From Paracoccaceae bacterium (GTDB lineage: Bacteria; Pseudomonadota; Alphaproteobacteria; Rhodobacterales; Rhodobacteraceae): a stretch of DNA of 6,103 nucleotides. The notes under the pieces were generated by a model. The model saw only the letters and a list, made by a program, of their open reading frames with translations, was not told the origin of the DNA and searched no databases. The stretch's first letter is position 1. Every line of letters begins with the position of its first letter. The stretch spans positions 1 through 6,103 of the forward strand of contig JAGLUD010000211.1 in NCBI GenBank assembly GCA_023134935.1. Direction: 5' to 3'. Position numbers and translations under genes: made by a program. Below, in pieces: positions 5,959 through 6,103 of the stretch.

Positions 5959-6103
5959 AAAACTTTGGAAACCGCAGAAGATGCTGCCGCGTTGGCGGTG
6001 GCATTCTCGGCACACCTTATGGGCGGTGATTGCTTGCTGTTGTCCGGTCCGGTGGGCGCGGGCAAGACACATTTCGCGCGCTCGATCATTCAGGCGATGA
6101 TGG
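5947..6103 (+). CDS. tsaE: tRNA threonylcarbamoyladenosine biosynthesis ATPase TsaE, N-terminal part (3' truncated by window edge)
   Basis: The frame stays open to the window edge, giving 52 codons of a protein usually about 150 residues long. A P-loop, GPVGAGKT (34-41), is preceded by GDCLLLS and followed by HFARSIIQ. This matches the TsaE/YjeE N-terminus, where the family has G(D/S)xxLxGxxGAGKTxxxR. TsaE works with TsaB and TsaD to make N6-threonylcarbamoyladenosine at position 37 of ANN-decoding tRNAs, in the cytoplasm. TTG 5947 is the best start: GGG (5937-5939) within GGGCGA lies 7 bases before it, and the resulting N-terminus has normal length. TTG 5926 is also in frame but lacks a ribosome binding site. 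The in-frame stop at 5896-5898 bars anything further upstream, and no ATG or GTG is available between them. The catalytic Walker B and C-terminal residues are outside the window. Confidence 0.82.
   Translation, partial: MNYTKTLETAEDAAALAVAFSAHLMGGDCLLLSGPVGAGKTHFARSIIQAMM

Overview
The window looks like the chromosome of an alphaproteobacterium of the Rhodobacterales / Roseobacter type. This rests on recognisable protein sequences (a proteobacterial DapC-type aminotransferase, an alphaproteobacterial FtsK with a short linker, LolA, TsaE) and on the gene order, which I recall from this group but could not search. Base composition, sampled by eye, is in the low to middle 50s % G+C, which is low for the group. 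No RNA gene, insertion sequence, phage gene or CRISPR array is visible. This is a dense housekeeping region with all genes on the + strand.

Layout. (1) 1-657: the C-terminal half of an amidase-signature hydrolase, cut by the left edge. (2) 654-1205: a small P-loop kinase-like protein of unknown substrate, overlapping the amidase stop by four bases (GTGA) and so probably translationally coupled to it. (3) 1206-1317: a 112-bp gap with a palindromic ATCGAT repeat, a plausible sigma-70 promoter and the ribosome binding site of the next gene. (4) 1318-2532: a PLP-dependent aminotransferase, best read as succinyldiaminopimelate transaminase DapC. (5) 2538-5195: full-length FtsK DNA translocase, starting 5 bases after the dapC stop. 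(6) 5264-5878: LolA, the periplasmic lipoprotein carrier, with a signal peptide that carries a twin arginine. (7) 5947-6103: the N-terminus of TsaE (t6A tRNA modification ATPase), probably with a TTG start, cut by the right edge.

The genes fit a cell-envelope and cell-division theme. DapC makes the precursor of meso-diaminopimelate and lysine for peptidoglycan, FtsK couples septation to chromosome unlinking, and LolA moves lipoproteins to the outer membrane. dapC and ftsK are almost certainly one transcript, and lolA may be on it. The amidase and kinase form a separate upstream pair.

I did not find a convincing new multi-gene system. The items most worth a second look are the uncharacterised kinase joined to the amidase, the twin-arginine LolA signal peptide, three departures in FtsK (a lysine-rich N-terminus, a juxtamembrane CxxC, and a Lys at an expected Arg in the DNA-reading helix), and the set of overlapping inverted repeats around the unusual tsaE start.
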